Positions 29,285-40,875 are shown, numbered from the stretch's first letter. The stretch is DNA of 64,000 nt from Phytophthora sp. 'mugwort' (GCA_033558025.1 JAUCEF010000018.1:2356001-2420000), one strand, 5' to 3'. Translations and numbers: made by a program. Notes: generated from the sequence alone by a model not told the origin.

Positions 29285-32130
29285 ATGCCAATCAACGACA
29301 GTGGCGCCGTCGGCGTGAACTTTACGTGCCGCTGCCGTGTCTCCCAGGCGGCTCTGCGCGCACGTCCTCGTGGCTCTGGTCAATATGCACTTTGTAGCCT
29401 TGATGACGATCTTTTCGCCGTCTGTCGCATCGCATTGAGCTCTGCAGAAAGCTCAAACCCCAGTAAACAAGAGTCTCACGTAGATGCCTCCGTGACGCTA
29501 CGACGCGACTCGCGGTCTTTCAATGAGCTACAGTCGTTCTTACTCGTCCACAACGAAGGGAAAGGCGAATTACACTGGATCTCTCGTGGAGCTGTACGCG
29601 CTGCTGTGGCCGTGACTCTGGAGCTGCTCCCGACGTCCAAGACGGACCTGCTGCGTGACGTCGATACTCGTTCGTTGCTGCAGCAGACTCTGCAGCGTAA
29701 CTTTCTGGTATGTGCAGGGTCAACCGTGAAGCTTCCGACGCTGGGTGGTCTTGTGGCGGAGAGCAAAGGTGTAGAAGATGAGAAGCAGGTGCTGAGTTTC
29801 CGGGTAGTGTCGACATACCCTGCTGCACCTTTCACACGGGTCACGCCTGGCACTCGTGTAACATTGACGGCGCCTGCTAAATCTCTTGAAGAGGATGGAA
29901 ATGAAATTGATGACTCAGTGATGACTGTTCCGGAATCGCAGCAGACCAAGGGAGTGAAGGTGGGAGGCATGGAGGACGAACGAGCGGCTCTGCGTGAATT
30001 GATTTTACTGCCTGTCGCACATCCACGACTGCGTTCAGAGTTAGGTGTGGAATTTCCTAAGGGTGTGCTGCTGTGTGGACCCCCTGGTGTAGGTAAGACG
30101 CTGCTTGTGCGTTCGGTAGTGCACGAGTGTCGCCAGGTGAAAGATGATTCCGGAGTTGCATTGGATTTGAATCTGCAGGTCATCAATGGATCTGAAATTA
30201 TGACTAGCGGTCGAGGTGATGCTGAGAAAGCTCTACGTGACACGTTTGAGATGGCGCTAGTCCATGCTAGCAGCGCTCGTCACGCTGCTAGTGTCATTTT
30301 TATCGACGAGTTAGATGCCCTCTGTCCGAAGCGTGAAGCTGCAGGAGGAAGTGCTTCATCATCACACAGCCGAATTGTTGCTCAGTTGCTGACACTGTTG
30401 GATGGTGTAGAGGGCGGACTCGCACGTGAAAATGTGGTTATTGCTGCTGCCACAAACCTACCAAACTCTATCGACCCAGCGTTGCGTCGCCCTGGACGAT
30501 TTGACCGCGAAATCTTCGTTGCCCCACCGAACACTGCGTTGCGGAAGAAGATTTTCAATGTGCATCTTAATTGGACACCCTATGCTCTTAGTAGCGGGTC
30601 TCCAGAGGATGCTGAGCAGCAGCGTGATGTCTTCCTCGACACATTGGCTGCGAAAGCAGTGGGCTATGTGGGCGCAGATATTGCTGCTCTCTGTCGTGAA
30701 GCAGCTATGGTGGCATCGACGCGACAGCTTGTAGCTCTTTCTCGAGATCGTGAGCTAGAGCAATGGTGGGCAGATTGGAAGCGCCGACTCGAGCCTCTCA
30801 GTGCTGGCCAGAACGCAGTATCCAGTCTAGGCGCCGTTGTTGCGGGTAGAGCTTGGCATGCAAATCCAGCTGCAATCATTCCGTTATGGTTTCTCGCAAA
30901 GCAAAACTACCAGCAAAATGCTGACAAAAATGATGATACTAGGCGCCAGCGGCAATCAGACGTCGAGTACTTTCGTTTTCTTCTAGGAAGCGACAGTAAA
31001 CGCATCTTCACTCCTAAACCTCGCAATGAAGAGGACGAGAGGATTCAAACGTTTGAGGTGACCATGACTGACTTTGAGCAAGCTATGCAAACTGTCGTAC
31101 CGTCGGCTCTTCGGGGTGCCAGTGGGTTTACGTAAGTAAATGAGTTGCTGCTTGTGCGTAGATACTTGGAACTGACGCAATGTGATTATGTGTTCGGAAA
31201 ACCTTGCAGGAAAGACTTTGAACGACAAGGCTGGGACAGCATCGGTGGTCAGGCTGAGACTAAGCTTGCGCTGCAACAGGCGCTGGAGTGGCCCATCAAG
31301 TTTCCTCAGACCTTTGCCCGACTAGGTGTCAAGCCGCCGCGCGGTGTATTACTCTATGGTCCGCCGGGATGCAGTAAAAGTTCGATTGTGCGTGCAGCAG
31401 CTCACTCAAGTGGAGCCACCTTCCTGTCGCTATCTGCAGCTCAGGTATTTTCGCCCTTCTTCGGTGATGCTGAGGCCGCTGTGCGTCAGGTTTTCCGCGA
31501 CGCGCGTGCAGCACTTCCTGCTATTATTTTCTTCGACGAAATCGATGTAATGGTTGCTAAGCGCGAATTCGATGGATCAGGAGGTGGCGAGGGCGGTACT
31601 TCCACTGCTATGCGCGTGCTTTCCACAATGCTCAACGAAATGGATGGCATCGAGTCAGCGGAAGGGCTCTTGGTCATTGGTGCAACTAATCGACCAGCTT
31701 GCATCGATGCAGCACTCATGCGACCTGGGCGCTTTGACCGCATCCTGTTTGTAGATCTCCCGTCTGAGCCCGATCGTGTTGACATTTTGCAGATTCACTC
31801 GGGTCCCATGCAACTGCACGACGATATCGACCTCAATGTTTTGGCAAATCGTACGCCATATTTCAGCGGAGCCGAACTTGAGGTACGACGCTATCTACTA
31901 CGTTGAATTTTGCTTGGGATAAGTCGTGGCTTAGCTTTGCTGCTTGTTGCATTTGATTATAGAACCTTTGTCGCGAGGCTGCGCTGCTAGCCCTCCGAGA
32001 GTCCCTGGATGCCGAGAAAGTGTACATGCGTCACTTTGACGAAGCTCTCCGTGGCATCACACCCATATCTTCTCAGGAATCCATGCGCGCCTACATCAAA
32101 TTTGCAAAAGCTATGGGTTATTTGGCCTAG
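29285..32130 (+). CDS. AFG2/SPATA5-type double AAA+ ATPase (3 exons)
   Basis: Exons 29285-31131, 31210-31882 and about 31963-32130; introns GTAAGT..CAG and GTACGA..TAG; 895 aa. The ATG at 29285 is the first in frame. The N-domain has a double-psi-barrel-like character (TRVTPGTRVTL). D1: Walker A GPPGVGKT (265-272), Walker B IFIDELDAL, then ATNLPNSIDPALRRPGRFD. D2: Walker A GPPGCSKS (666-673), Walker B IIFFDEID, and ATNRPACIDAALMRPGRFD. The Cys-Ser Walker A in D2 is the mark of the AFG2/SPATA5/SPATA5L1 branch rather than CDC48 or PEX1/6. Known relatives strip ribosome-maturation factors from pre-60S particles. D2 ends with CREAALLALRESLD and the C-terminal MRAYIKFAKAMGYLA. Confidence 0.9.
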
Positions 32131-32230
32131 ATCGAATCATTTCCCTCTTTTTAAACGCAATAGAGTATATGAGAGCTTTCCCTTGTGTTGTGTCGTATTC
32201 TCCCTTATCTTGACGCACTACTCGTGGCCG

Positions 32231-32992
32231 CTAGAAGAGAATCTCGCCTCCGTCCGTGATGCTGACCTTGTGCTGTAGACGAATGCCGTCTCTCTCCACG
32301 CCAGCCTGTTCCATCTTGTCCACGACCTCAAAACCCTCCACGAGCTCCCCAAATACCACGTGCTTGCCATTGAGATGCGGCGCTGCATTCAGCATGAAAC
32401 AAAACTGACTGCCGTTGGTATTGGGGCCAGCATTGGCCATCTGCAGGATGTATCTTTTGGAATGCTTGAGTCTCAGCCCATTGGGCTCATCGTCGAATTT
32501 GCCGCCGTAAATGCTGCGTCCTCCTGTTCCTGTGCCCTTAGTGAAGTCCCCGCACTGCACGATGAAGTTCTTGAGAATGCGGTGGCACACGCTGCCCTTG
32601 AACGTGTAGTCCGGGCCCTTCTCGCCCGTGGTCAACGCTCGGAAGTTCTCCACCGTTTTGGGCACCAAATCGGCGTATAATTCGGCAGTGACACGGCCGA
32701 CATAGACGTCATCAATAGCCACATCCAGCCACACGTATTTCCGGTCTGGCTTGGGCTCCCAGGACCTCGTGGGTTCCGGGATTGCAGTTCCTTGATCCCC
32801 TGTTGCGTCCATTTCGTCCGCAATCTCGCGCGTTTGCTCCTGCGCCTCGTCCATCTGCTGCGCCACGTGCGGGCTCTGTGCCGACAGGTCGAAGAAGACG
32901 TTCACCACAATGAAGTAGGCCACAAAGAGCAGCCCCATGCCCAGCAGAATCGCCTTGCGCACATGCAGCGCGCTGCCACCTCGGGGAGCCAT
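32231..32992 (-). CDS. Membrane-anchored cyclophilin (peptidyl-prolyl isomerase)
   Basis: Single exon; 253 aa from ATG at 32992 (an upstream in-frame ATG at 33034 would add 14 residues). After a short basic N-terminus (MAPRGGSALHVRK), one hydrophobic segment (ILLGMGLLFVAYFIVVNVFF) makes a type II signal anchor, then a short acidic linker. The cyclophilin domain has HRILKNFIVQCGDF (catalytic Arg, Phe, Gln), GTGTGGRSIYGGKF, ANAGPNTNGSQFCF and LNGKHVVFGELVEG. The residue equivalent to Trp121 of cyclophilin A is His (APHLNGKH), which in known family members lowers cyclosporin binding. Probably a secretory-pathway or ER isomerase facing the lumen. Convergent with the AFG2-like gene (100 bp apart). 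Confidence 0.95.
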   Translation of the reverse strand: MAPRGGSALHVRKAILLGMGLLFVAYFIVVNVFFDLSAQSPHVAQQMDEAQEQTREIADEMDATGDQGTAIPEPTRSWEPKPDRKYVWLDVAIDDVYVGRVTAELYADLVPKTVENFRALTTGEKGPDYTFKGSVCHRILKNFIVQCGDFTKGTGTGGRSIYGGKFDDEPNGLRLKHSKRYILQMANAGPNTNGSQFCFMLNAAPHLNGKHVVFGELVEGFEVVDKMEQAGVERDGIRLQHKVSITDGGEILF

Positions 32993-33322
32993 GCTGGATA
33001 CAAATAATAATTGGGTAGATCGATATGGATACATGCGATCGGTTTAGCCAGGGATTGATGCGGCATGGAAAGAGGCATAAGAAGGAGGCGGAACATCAAT
33101 CTCATGCGGAGAGTGCAGTCTCTTCCGGTCGACGTCTCTTTCGAATAGCAAGAGAAGACTCTTGGTTAAAGCCATTTCCCGATTTCACACGCGACTGGAA
33201 GCCAACTGCTTTCGTGTGTGGAATATACCCCCACCACGGTCTTGTTAGCATCCCCGAACGTTTCTTGTATAGCGCTGCTGCGTTTATTGACGGCTCGTCG
33301 ACGCGAAAGAAGATCGAGGAGG

Positions 33323-33746
33323 ATGGGTTTCAGCATTCCGGACTCGCCACGTAGCCAGATCGACGCCGGGACGCAGTGGAATGACGTCGCATCGAGAACG
33401 AGTCTCCGTGAAGGTTTCCGACAGTCGACCGCTGCCCGTCGTCGGAATGCGATCGTGCCGGGCTCTTTGTCGTTCGATGTCCTGGGATCACCGCGGTCAC
33501 CATTCGTGTTCTTGAGCCAGGAGAGCCGCGGAGCTCTCGTTCAGCGGCAGGAGCAAGGACAAGAGCAGCAATTGCAGCAGTCAAATGAGAAGGTTGTGCC
33601 CAGCATCCGCCGCCATGGCGACCAAGGTACGACGTAATGACATGAAAGCGATATCGGTATCAGAAGCGACCTGCTGACGTTTTCTGCGATTGTTTTTCGC
33701 AGCCCTGAACGCCGGAGCTGCACAGAACGTCCACGACTTCCCGTGA
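33323..33746 (+). CDS. Small unknown protein, 115 aa (2 exons)
   Basis: Exons 33323-33626 and 33703-33746 joined by a 76-bp intron (GTACGA..TTTTTCGCAG, good pyrimidine tract) in frame. The protein is Ser/Arg/Gln-rich with a basic patch (TAARRRNAIV) and a Gln-rich stretch (QRQEQGQEQQLQQS), probably disordered. It has no recognised domain. On the opposite strand a 102-codon frame (33889-33581) with tryptophan-rich sequence overlaps it, and one of the two may be spurious. The spliced plus-strand model is preferred only for its intron signals. Confidence 0.4.
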
Positions 33747-34062
33747 AACGTGGTACCCAAGCGTCCTTGGGTGTCCAAGTCGAAGCACATCGTGCGGTAA
33801 AGCTCGTTTGCACATAGGTCAATGCCCCAATCGAACCAATTTTGAAAGAAGCTTAGCACACGCCATTTATCCATAGTCCACAACTTCATCGCTAGTCGGC
33901 TACTTACAGAGGGGTCAGCATTTCACATTTTGGCGCCGGCGCGAAAAGCAGTTGAATCTACCTCCTTGCACAAAACTCAGCACCACTTATACATAATTAC
34001 CGTGGTGATTAAATGTTTTGTGTCGCCACACCATCGTTACATGAAGATGGCACCGTAGTGTG
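33747..34062 (+). promoter_or_regulatory. SNF5-HMG upstream region with consensus oomycete Inr
   Basis: GCATTTCACATTTTG at 33918-33932 contains a full match to the oomycete initiator core CATTYYNCAWTTT, about 130 bases upstream of the start codon at 34063. It probably marks the transcription start. Confidence 0.5.
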
Positions 34063-36709
34063 ATGTACGCCACATTTCCGCCGCTTCCGCATCGAGCCCC
34101 TCCATACGACAAGCACGAGCTAATGAGCGGTGGGGGATCGGGCGACTGGCACTCGGCGGCCGACCGCCTGGCGCTCTTCATGCGGCGCTACGCCGTCGCT
34201 AGTGACAAGGTGGCGAAGCAGCTGGGATGGTCCGAGGAACAGCTGCGTGCGTACCTGCCACCCGAAGCGCGGCGTCTTAAGGCGGCATCCGACGTACGTC
34301 CGTCTAATCCACATGGCGCTTATCGACCGCGTACATACCTCTAACTGGTTTGCAACGAGCTGTAGATCGCAGACACGGCGGTGGACAAGCTGATGATGAG
34401 GTATCGCGTGGCACTGGCACATCAGACGCTCAAGAGCGCCACGCCCAAGCCTCTTAAACCGCTGGACGGCAGTTTTAGGAGATCGACAGTGCCAACGCAG
34501 GTCGCATGATGCTGGGGATGATGGCAAGCGAGGGAGCAAACGGCGCTGACGACTATACTGTGCTTTGTGATGATGAGTGCAGCTCGGACGCAACGTGGGA
34601 GACAGGAGGAGCATTATCCATGCAGACGTCACACCTGCGCAAATGGTTTGTCTACTATGGTTGCTGTTTTGGGAAGAGGTACATGATGCTGATCTGTAGG
34701 TTGTGCTCTGCAGAAGGCGGACGCGGATGTGAAGCAGCCGGTAACCAGCAATCGGAAGCGGAAGCGGAGGGTCATTATGCAACATCTCGATGCTTCAGAT
34801 AGGAAGGTGATGGCTGCAGCGCCGAAGATGGAGGCGACTAAGGATAACGCAGATGCAGGGTCGACGACAGATCAGCTCGATGTGCGGAAGCCGCATCGAG
34901 TGGCTAAACCAGAGCTTATCTGTCCTATTCGGATCGATGTCGACCTGGATGGCATTCGATTCCAGGATACTTTCCTCGTCAACGCGTAAGTTCGAATGTG
35001 CTGATAGCTAAAGCGGTTCTTGTTGCGGGTTCAACATGACGCGTCCGTATTTACATTCTTACCTTATTCCCGTTATCCCCCTTACAGCGCCTTGACTACG
35101 TGCTCGCCGGAAGCTCTTGCCACGCAAATCGCGCAGGACGAACAGATGAGTGATAAGCTCCGGGTGCGTGTCTTATGCATGTGCCTTGCTTAGTGCTAAT
35201 TAATGGAACTCTAATGTTGTTGGGTGTTGTCCTGTGTAGGATGCAATTTCCGAGTCCATACGAAGACAAATTTTGATGTTTACCTCTTCCCGCATGACCA
35301 CCGAATACAAAAGCGAGAGGCTGCACCCTATCTATCTAGATCTCATCATCGAAGGGTTCTCCGTACGTGTGGTGGCTCGCAACCGGTCCAAAGACTGATA
35401 TCCTTTTGATTTACTAATTGATTGGTTTGATGTTGGTTATCCACGTAGCTGCGCGATCAATTCGAGTGGGACATATCGAACGACTTCTTCGCAACTCAAA
35501 CGTTTGCTAGTACACTATGCGCAGACCTGAACTTGCCAAAAGCATTCGAGCCCGCTATCGTCTTTTCGATCTACGAGCAGGTTGCAGCCTATCGTGTTGC
35601 CCTAAATGGATGCAAATGGATTGGGAAAAATCCCTTTCAAGTGAAGGGTACCGGCCTCACGCTACCGACTTCCAGCGCAGGATATATCGAAGTGATGCCG
35701 CCACTTGAAGACATCGTTCGTAGCATGGATGACGCAAGTAAGTTGACTTTTGTATCTGTTGTGTATTTTCTTAAGTTGAGTTTTGGAACAACGTAATCTC
35801 ATTAAGCACTGTGTGTTTTGATACAGAATTATGGCAGCCTGTACTGAGTGAGCTGTCAAAAGAAGAGAGAACATATTTATCTGCCAGATTTACGGCTGCT
35901 CGGGCGTATGTTCTACTTCCGATAATGTGCCAGTTCGGTGATTTTCAACTAATGTATGCCACGTATTGCACAGACCTACCACCTGGAAGAGCACGTCGAT
36001 GGTTTCAGAAACTAATGGCCGGGCAAAGCGACCTCGGCGACCAGTATCAAAGGTTCGTCCTCTTTTGCGCTTACCAGGCTGCTTCTGGTCGTCGAAATTA
36101 ACATATACCTTGCACCTTCTTTACAGGAGAACCGCCTTCCGAGACCAATCAACCCTTTCATTGTATACTGCCAAATGCAAAAGGAGGCTTTAGGTAAAAC
36201 ACGCCGTTCTGCATCTGAGACGAGGAAAATAATGGGCGACATGTGGCGCAAATGCACAGAAGAGGTAACTTTTACTGCTAAAAATTGGCTATTGCTTCTT
36301 GCCCCGTGATCTGATTTAATGAGAATGTGGTTCTATCCGATTGCGATGACCAGGAAAAAGAGTATTACTCGCAATTAACGGAGGTAGAGAACGAAAAGAG
36401 ACGTCGCGATCACATTCTGGATATGAGGGACCGCGCCATTGCCGACTGGGAAGAGGACGAAGCTCGTCGGAAAGGACTGTTGGCCTCCACTACCTTGGAG
36501 GCGTCTGCAGAGCATTTCCGTGGCCTCTTGCTTGAAGTAAGTTTCCGTGTGTGTGCATGTTCAGGTTAAACGAGTCGTGATGGTTGACGATTGCGTGGGA
36601 TTTGTGCAATTAGAACTACATGAGCGAGCGGCATGAAGTAGATCTGAATAGACAAGAGTCAGCGGCCGAAACTGGCGAAGACGACGACGACGAGGATGAG
36701 GTGGCCTAG
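34063..36709 (+). CDS. SNF5/SMARCB1 chromatin-remodelling subunit fused to an HMG box (9-10 exons)
   Basis: Well-supported exons: 34714-34985, 35088-35163, 35240-35362, 35449-35737, 35827-36052, 36144-36264, 36354-36536, 36614-36709. The N-terminal exons 34063-34293 and 34366-34500 are likely; 34501-34713 is either a long intron or hides a small exon. Total about 583 aa. A nuclear-localisation-like NRKRKRRV precedes a full SNF5 domain (PELICPIRIDVDLDGIRF, LTTCSPEALATQIAQDEQM, LRDQFEWDISNDFFATQTF, LCADLNLPKAFEPAIVFSIY). After a helical linker (KLWQPVLSELSKEERTYL) comes an HMG box (RPINPFIVYCQMQKEALG, RKIMGDMWRKCTEE, EKEYYSQLTEVENEKRRRDH), then a coiled, acidic tail (TGEDDDDEDEVA). In SWI/SNF complexes SMARCB1 and an HMG protein (BAF57) are normally separate. 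Confidence 0.82.
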
Positions 36710-36908
36710 AAGAGTAGCTGTGCGAGCAAAGTCCACATCAAAACGGACAAAAGCGCACAGCGAGCAAGCATAACAAAAGACCGCAACATCTGTAGAGAGC
36801 CGCGTTAAATCTGTCCGTTGTGCTGGGTTCTATTTCATTTCTTCAGTTGTTTAACATCTCTGCTGTCGATGCACCTGACTGATAGCACAGCTGCGGCAGA
36901 TCCTTTGC
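36710..36908. other. Convergent 3' spacer
   Basis: 199 bp between the SNF5-HMG stop and the frataxin stop; nothing notable seen. Confidence 0.4.
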
Positions 36909-37575
36909 TCAAGTGTAGATCTCGATTCCTGTTGCGTCCAGAATCTCAGTGCGCAATAGCTGAATCAACTCACCCTTGTCTCGCGTGTTGACCCAGTGGC
37001 CACTCTCAGCGTCATACTCATAGCGACGAGGCCCACTGCAACACCAAAAGTCAATGTCTTATTCCTCTCTGCCCGCTACACTTAACCTCTATCGTACCTG
37101 ATCGGAGAAGACCACCAGATCTGCCTGTTGGGTACCTGGCGGTTGATCACCCACGTGCCGTGCTCGCCCAAGTCGATCTTCAGGACGCCTTGCTGTTGTC
37201 AGTCCACAAGAGAGAGAGAAAGAACATCAGTCTATCGGCCAATTCTCCATCAGTGTTGAAATGGTATTAACGCACAGAGAACATGATGTCAGATTCCTCA
37301 AGCATCTCCTCGATGCCGTCCAGCCAGTTTTGAATGCCATGCAACGTCTCGTCTGCCAGCTCCATGAACTCGTGCTCCGTCATTTGCGAAGGAGTCACCG
37401 GTGAATCCGAAGAGAAGTGAGCGGTCAGCACGGGAAAGCGACGCGGCACCACCACTGCGTCGTTGGGTCTGCGCAGAGATGGCAAATACGGCTGAAAGGA
37501 TAGAGCCTTAATGCTCTGCGCCGAGGCGCGGCGGGACGAGCAGCGCAGTGAGAGGATAGCGGCGCGGCGCAGCAT
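36909..37575 (-). CDS. FXN: Frataxin (3 exons)
   Basis: Exons 37575-37276, 37192-37098 and 37035-36909 give 173 aa; donors GTGCGT and GTACGA, acceptors CAG. The N-terminal about 60 residues are Arg/Ser-rich (MLRRAAILSLRCSSRRASAQ), a mitochondrial presequence with AHFSS near its end. The mature part follows the frataxin/CyaY fold: EFMELADETLHGIQNWLD with the acidic iron-binding helix (EEMLEESD), then GVLKIDLGEHGTWVINRQVP, NRQIWWSSPISGPRRYEY and the C-terminal helix LIQLLRTEILDAT. Frataxin activates the mitochondrial Fe-S cluster assembly complex. The splice sites restore the family's central strand exactly. Confidence 0.95.
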
Positions 37576-37592
37576 TCTACTGGTTTTGGTTG

Positions 37593-37608
37593 CGATTGTG
37601 AAATGAGC
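37593..37608 (-). promoter_or_regulatory. Oomycete Inr upstream of frataxin
   Basis: GCTCATTTCACAATCG (minus strand) matches the oomycete initiator GCTCATTYYNCAWTTT at 13 or more positions and lies 18 bases before the start codon, implying a very short 5' leader. Confidence 0.6.
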
Positions 37609-38070
37609 GAGTTAAATAGGACAAAAGCTCACAGTACATGTATTGCTTTTGGCCAATGGGACGAGAGATTCTAAACGTTTATTTCCTGTAGGTAGCCATC
37701 TAGTACAGATTATGACGAATTGACGGACGTATTGATGTGACAGTTAAGGTTTTAGTGGGACTATCTATACAAACATTTTTACCAATAAAATGCAAGCAGT
37801 TTGGCTGGCCTCGATTACTCGCGTCCAGCAGTTTAGAACTCGATGAGCACATCAAGCATTACCGACGATGACGCAGTTACGCGCCTGTGCACCTGGGGGG
37901 TCGTCGATGATGCTCCAGCGCAACGGATGCCCCGAGGTGAAGAGGGGGAGGAATGGAGAGAGCGAAGACAGCAGCGACGGCGGAGGTAGCCAAGAGGCTC
38001 AGGAGGAAGCTGGGGCTGCTGGTGCAGGCGTTGTACAGTCTGGCGGTAGTCAGAGTCTAGGCCTCGGCAT

Positions 38071-39235
38071 ATGACATTCACCAATGCCTTCAAGGTGCGC
38101 GTGCTCGACGAAAGGAGCAGAGGCTGGTCGGTGACAGAGCTTCAGACGCGTTACGGTATGAAGTGCACGGGGTCCATCTACGCGTGGGAGAAGCAGGAGG
38201 CTAAAATGCGGGGGGGGGGGCAGCAGCAAGATGGCCTCAAAGGTGTGCTTGCGAGGCCAAGGTCGGCCATGCTCCTTCTCCTATAGCGAAGAGCTCGTTC
38301 AGTGGATTAAGGCGATGTATCGTGACGATTACCCTCTCAGGATGAGTCATGTTGTTGCTTTCGTTAGGGTGGAAGATGCTGCATGGGTAGATAGCTACCT
38401 TATTTCAAACAAGGGGCCTATACTATATCGGCTCTTTGAACGCTTCGTCCACCGTCAGGGATATTCATTTCGGCGCCCGACGAGAACCGTTCTTTCTACT
38501 GAAGACTTGGAGCTGCGCAGCCGTAGCCAAAAGCTCCGCTCGGAGCTCCGCATTTAACGCGGATGAAACTGCCGTTTACTATGGTGAAGAACCTGGAAGC
38601 ATCATCGCCGAGAGCGGCTCTAAAGTCGGCCAAAGTGCGCGGTCATGCGCGGTCGTCGCGCGCCAGTGTTCTCTTGGTGGTCTCCGCGACTGGTGAAAAG
38701 TTGCGCCTATTATCGTCTCTAAGGGCCAGCCCGGTGGAACTGTGCAGGAGGAGTGCGAGGGCTATCATGATATCTACGCTTCGGTACAGTCTAATGCGTG
38801 GATGGATACCCACAGTTGGCACAACCACTTCATCAATGGAGTATGGACCGAGTACGTTTCGACAACTTAGGCTGGGCCACTGGCACTGTACGTCGACAAT
38901 CTGAAGTGCCATACTTCTAACGCTTCAGAAAAGGCTTTGCAAGCTGGTGGACGGAATTGGTACCCCTTCCCAGGAACACCACAGCGGTAATGCAGCCGCT
39001 TGATGTGGGTGTCATGAGCCCGTTCAAAAAGAGTCTGAGCAAAGAAGCGCTATCCTACGAGTTGCCCTGTATCCAAGCAAACGGGCACTTACCTGTGCGT
39101 GAAAGACTCCTTGCTCTGCTGAAGGTTCCAGCCCATGAGAAGCGCAAGATTGTCGCCGAAAGAGTAGTTGCCGCCTGGAGGAGCGTTAGCGAGCAGTGCA
39201 TTCGCAGAGCTTGGGAGAAAGCAGGTTTATAGTTG
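38071..39235 (+). pseudogene. pogo/Tigger-like transposase A, broken
   Basis: An HTH opening (MTFTNAFKVRVLDERSRGWS, VTELQTRYGMKCTGSIYAWE) is followed by a run of 11 G (38210-38220) where the frame changes, then YSEELVQWIKAMYRDDYPL. In later frames come the DDE core residues: NADETAVYYG near 38560, LYVDNLKCH near 38885, and LPRNTTAVMQPLDVGVMSPF near 38965, the pogo hallmark, then a C-terminal helix (AAWRSVSEQCIRRAWEKAGL). At least three frame changes or stops. Upstream 37860-38070 may be its decayed N-terminus. Confidence 0.8.
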
Positions 39236-39880
39236 GATCACTAGTCAGTATAATGAACAATGACGTGAAAGCACTGCCGTGTTTCAATGAAATTTCTCAT
39301 GGCATGTGATTTGTCGTAAAGCCATTTACGTCACATCTTTTTGTCGATGCTACCGCCTATACAATAGAAAAAAACCTCGACGCCACATCAATTCGTCGTA
39401 ATCTGTAGATGGCGTCTAGAGCAGTGACTCATATAAAGCTGACTCAGTTATGCATATGAGAGTGGTTATTGCGATCGACTTGACAGCGGAATAAAACAGC
39501 GTTGCGAGAATGTTCCGTGCACTATGTAACGTCCGGCCGGTTGCAAATGTATACGTACCTATACACACATCTCTTAAAGCCACTCATTTTGGGGGGGCGG
39601 AAATCAAAATTCGTGTCGGGGCTAGTATGGAGCGGTTGAAAACACCGCTGAGGACGCGTAAGCGACCTCTGGGGGACGAGGGAGGGGATGAGAGAGCAAC
39701 AGACGCAGGCTGGAACGTACTCTCTGCGGAGTCTGTGGCGACCTTACTGGTGGCTAGAAGGCTCCAGCTCGGTTGATGCAGTCGGGACCGGGTCAAGCGA
39801 CGACCGTAGGGAGGAGGAGAGCCAACATGAGCGTGCTCTGGATTACAGCGCACACAGTTCAAGTAGTGGAAGCTATTCTT
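39236..39880. other. Gene-free segment
   Basis: No supportable gene. Short open frames on both strands lack motifs. A TATAAA-like string (CATATAAAGCTG near 39432) could be an old LTR or promoter remnant but is unsupported. Confidence 0.3.
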
Positions 39881-39899
39881 ATACTTCGACGAATATCAA

Positions 39900-40800
39900 A
39901 TGCAAACATTCCAGGTAAGAAGGGGTACGACATCCTACATTCTAAACCGCTCGAAAATTCTCTTGACAAAGAACGCATTCACGTCCATTCGGATGCTCCC
40001 CCGTTGCAGCTGGCGCAGCACCAAACCTTCCTCGACTGACACCGCGCACTGCACCTGTAAGTTCTTCCCTTTCGAGGGCGGGGTCTTGACAACAGCGCGT
40101 TTGCCTTTCGCTGCACGGCCTTGTGTGCGCATACAAAAGAGGTTAAAGTTTGTCTCATCGTAGTATACTGTATACTCGCCGTTCACTAGTGGCAGATAAG
40201 AAACGCTTCACCTTGTTAGCTTCATTATTGCATGTAGAAGGCTCTTTGCGAATTTGCACAGTACATGTAGGGTTAGTACCAATTGGATAACATCCGCTAT
40301 TGTGAGGCACATACCTGCTTCAGTGTAATCAGCTTCGTCGACAGCTTGGCGCTAATTGTCGACGTGGACAGCTGGACGACGAAGTTCTTCAGCACCTTGT
40401 CCGCCAGTTTCACCAGCGTCAGCGTGCATTCAGCGTCGAGGTACGCCTCCATCGCTTCGACAATCCCGTCGATGCACTTGAGGGCACTTGCACGAGCTCG
40501 GATCACCGGCCTTGCTTTTTTTCACAGCCGATACGCGGCCGCCCTGGACACGCTGTTGTATTTGGCGACGTGAGCCAGGTGTCGCCGCTCTCGTACGCAT
40601 TGAGGACGCGCTGCCGCCCTTCTCTTAAGTGCGAGGCGCCTTGGGGGCAGCGTCGACGGCCGGCTTGGATCTTGGGGCTTCGGTGCAGTGAGGAAGCAGA
40701 ATGCAGTATGCAATCCTCCGCGCCAAAGCGTGAATCGGTTGAGCTCGCCGCTTTTGAAATGACTGGTCTCACTTGCCCTCAGAGCAAGTCTCACTTGGTT
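39900..40800 (-). pseudogene. IS630/Tc1-like transposase, 5' part, broken
   Basis: Minus strand: an HTH-like start near 40620-40560 (VLNAYESGDTWL), a second HTH near 40470-40330 (IDGIVEAMEAYLDAECTLTL, STISAKLSTKLITLKQV), then after a frame change the first catalytic Asp region YTVYYDETNFNLFCMRTQGR near 40180-40120 and further RNase H-fold strands to about 39935. The second D and the E region are missing. The family resembles the plus-strand 3' half at 62.4-63.0 kb. Confidence 0.7.
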
Positions 40801-40875
40801 TGGAAGTCCTAAACTAACCTGCCCTATTTTAGTCCTATTTTAGGCACGGTCTCACTTTGCTGAGCTTGCAGTCTT

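Noticed and set aside
33581..33889. Minus-strand 102-codon frame with Trp-rich sequence overlapping the small gene at 33323-33746
   Set aside because: It overlaps both exons and the intron of the plus-strand model, which has good splice signals. Neither has a known domain, so the spliced model was kept and this one is noted only as an alternative.
34506..34644. Possible extra exon in SNF5-HMG (acidic, Met-rich frame)
   Set aside because: No donor/acceptor pair joins it in frame to both neighbours. A skip from 34500 to 34714 keeps frame, although the donor GTCGCA is weak.
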